Source of the DNA: a bacterium HR32
GTDB taxonomy: Bacteria; Sysuimicrobiota; Sysuimicrobiia; Sysuimicrobiales; Sysuimicrobiaceae
DNA: 6,540 nt
Direction of reading: 5' to 3'
NCBI GenBank assembly: GCA_002898935.1
Contig: BEII01000101.1
Location: 1-6,540 of the forward strand
Both the position numbers and the translations under genes were made by a program. The notes beneath the pieces were generated by a model, which searched no databases, had not been told where the DNA came from, and was given only the letters and a program-made list of their open reading frames with translations. This document shows, one piece after another, positions 6,258 to 6,540 of the stretch (position 1 is the stretch's first letter; every line of letters starts with the position of its first letter).

Positions 6258-6536
6258 GTGCTGAAGGTGCTGGCGGATCACCGGGAAGCGCGGTCTGAGG
6301 TGCCGCGGCGGCTGCGGGAAATGGGGGTGGAGGTGGTGGAGACAGCCCTGCCGGTGGGGGACTACGTCCTGAGCCCCCGGGTGGGGGTGGAGCGCAAGAC
6401 CGCCTCGGACTTCGTGGCCGCCCTGGTCCGCAAGCGCTTCTGTAAGGAGATAAGTGAGGCAATAAAGTCTGATGATGTGAGTTCTATACTAGAGCAGCTT
6501 AACTCTAGAGAGATTAGTAACAAATTGATCCTTTAA
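6258..6536 (+). CDS. ERCC4/XPF-type nuclease, N-terminal half, broken by AT-rich sequence
   Basis: Residues 1-60 are a clear ERCC4 (XPF/MUS81-type) nuclease start: D-H-R-E at 7-10, G-D at 34-35 (L-P-V-G-D-Y), then E-R-K at 45-47 and Asp51, together the G-D-x(n)-E-R-K-x(3)-D signature of these structure-specific DNA nucleases. The family normally continues with a G-R-L-F-x-Q-like helix and about 70 more residues. Here, after R-K-R (58-60), the frame enters AT-rich DNA using AGA, ATA and CTA codons. It ends in TAA at 6534-6536, giving 92 residues in all. The last 30 or so residues resemble no ERCC4 sequence. The start is GTG 6258, 65 bases from the divergent beta-CASP start, with a weak ribosome binding site; the D-x-R-E motif very near the N-terminus supports it. 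As it stands the protein is probably not functional: it is either a disrupted gene or an assembly artefact. Confidence 0.75.
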   Translation: MLKVLADHREARSEVPRRLREMGVEVVETALPVGDYVLSPRVGVERKTASDFVAALVRKRFCKEISEAIKSDDVSSILEQLNSREISNKLIL

Positions 6537-6540
6537 TGGT
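6441..6540. other. AT-rich segment of foreign composition (junction near 6438-6441)
   Basis: I count 35 G/C among these 100 bases, against about 70% elsewhere. The change occurs within a few bases of 6440. No IS terminal repeat, integrase or intron boundary motif can be recognised, but only 100 bases are visible. The upstream frame stays open across it for 31 codons; the other two plus-strand frames stop within the first five codons. It may be the edge of an inserted element, a recombination junction, or sequence from a different organism joined in assembly. Confidence 0.8.

Noticed and set aside
6438..6536. Intein beginning at the Cys after R-K-R-F in the nuclease
   Set aside because: The residues after Cys do not resemble an intein N-terminal block, and the frame stops after 31 residues.

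Overview
The window comes from a very GC-rich bacterial chromosome (about 70% G+C by eye). Every gene before base 6440 uses G/C-ending codons, and several genes start with GTG or TTG. The lineage cannot be named from this sequence. A Bacillus-type LexA-like site (GAAC-N4-GTTC class), the Gram-positive-like SMC and a strong GGGAGGTG ribosome binding site would fit a high-GC, possibly thermophilic Bacillota-like or related Terrabacteria lineage. That is inference.

Layout from left to right: (1) 1-2843 (+) is the C-terminal roughly 80% of the chromosome condensin SMC, cut by the window edge. It has coiled coil, hinge, coiled coil and the ATPase signature, Walker B and H-loop half of the head. 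(2) 2865-3011 (+) is a 48-residue, arginine-rich small protein directly behind smc. (3) 3012-3130 is a dense intergenic control region with a 12-bp perfect palindrome plus a second half-copy 20 bp away, then a LexA-box-like sequence touching a -10 element. (4) 3131-4276 (+) is a DGQHR-domain protein (DndB-related superfamily) with a TTG start. (5) 4300-4599 (+) is a short protein ending in a DUF2283-like motif, probably co-transcribed with the DGQHR gene. (6) 4621-6192 (-) is a metallo-beta-lactamase/beta-CASP nuclease related to RNase J, convergent with the preceding pair. (7) 6258-6536 (+) is the start of an ERCC4/XPF-type nuclease, divergent from the beta-CASP gene. It runs abruptly into AT-rich sequence (35 G/C in the last 100 bases).

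Functionally the window is rich in nucleic-acid-handling proteins: SMC, a DGQHR protein, a beta-CASP nuclease and an ERCC4 nuclease. The DGQHR/DUF2283 pair may be damage-inducible if the LexA-like site is real. No tRNA, rRNA, CRISPR array or recognisable transposase is present.

The most striking anomaly is the composition break at about 6440, inside the ERCC4 gene. It is either a real insertion or recombination junction or a chimeric assembly end, and the sequence alone cannot decide. The other points worth attention are the degenerate glycine motif of the SMC hinge and the possible SOS control of the DGQHR gene. There is no gene-free stretch longer than about 120 bases.
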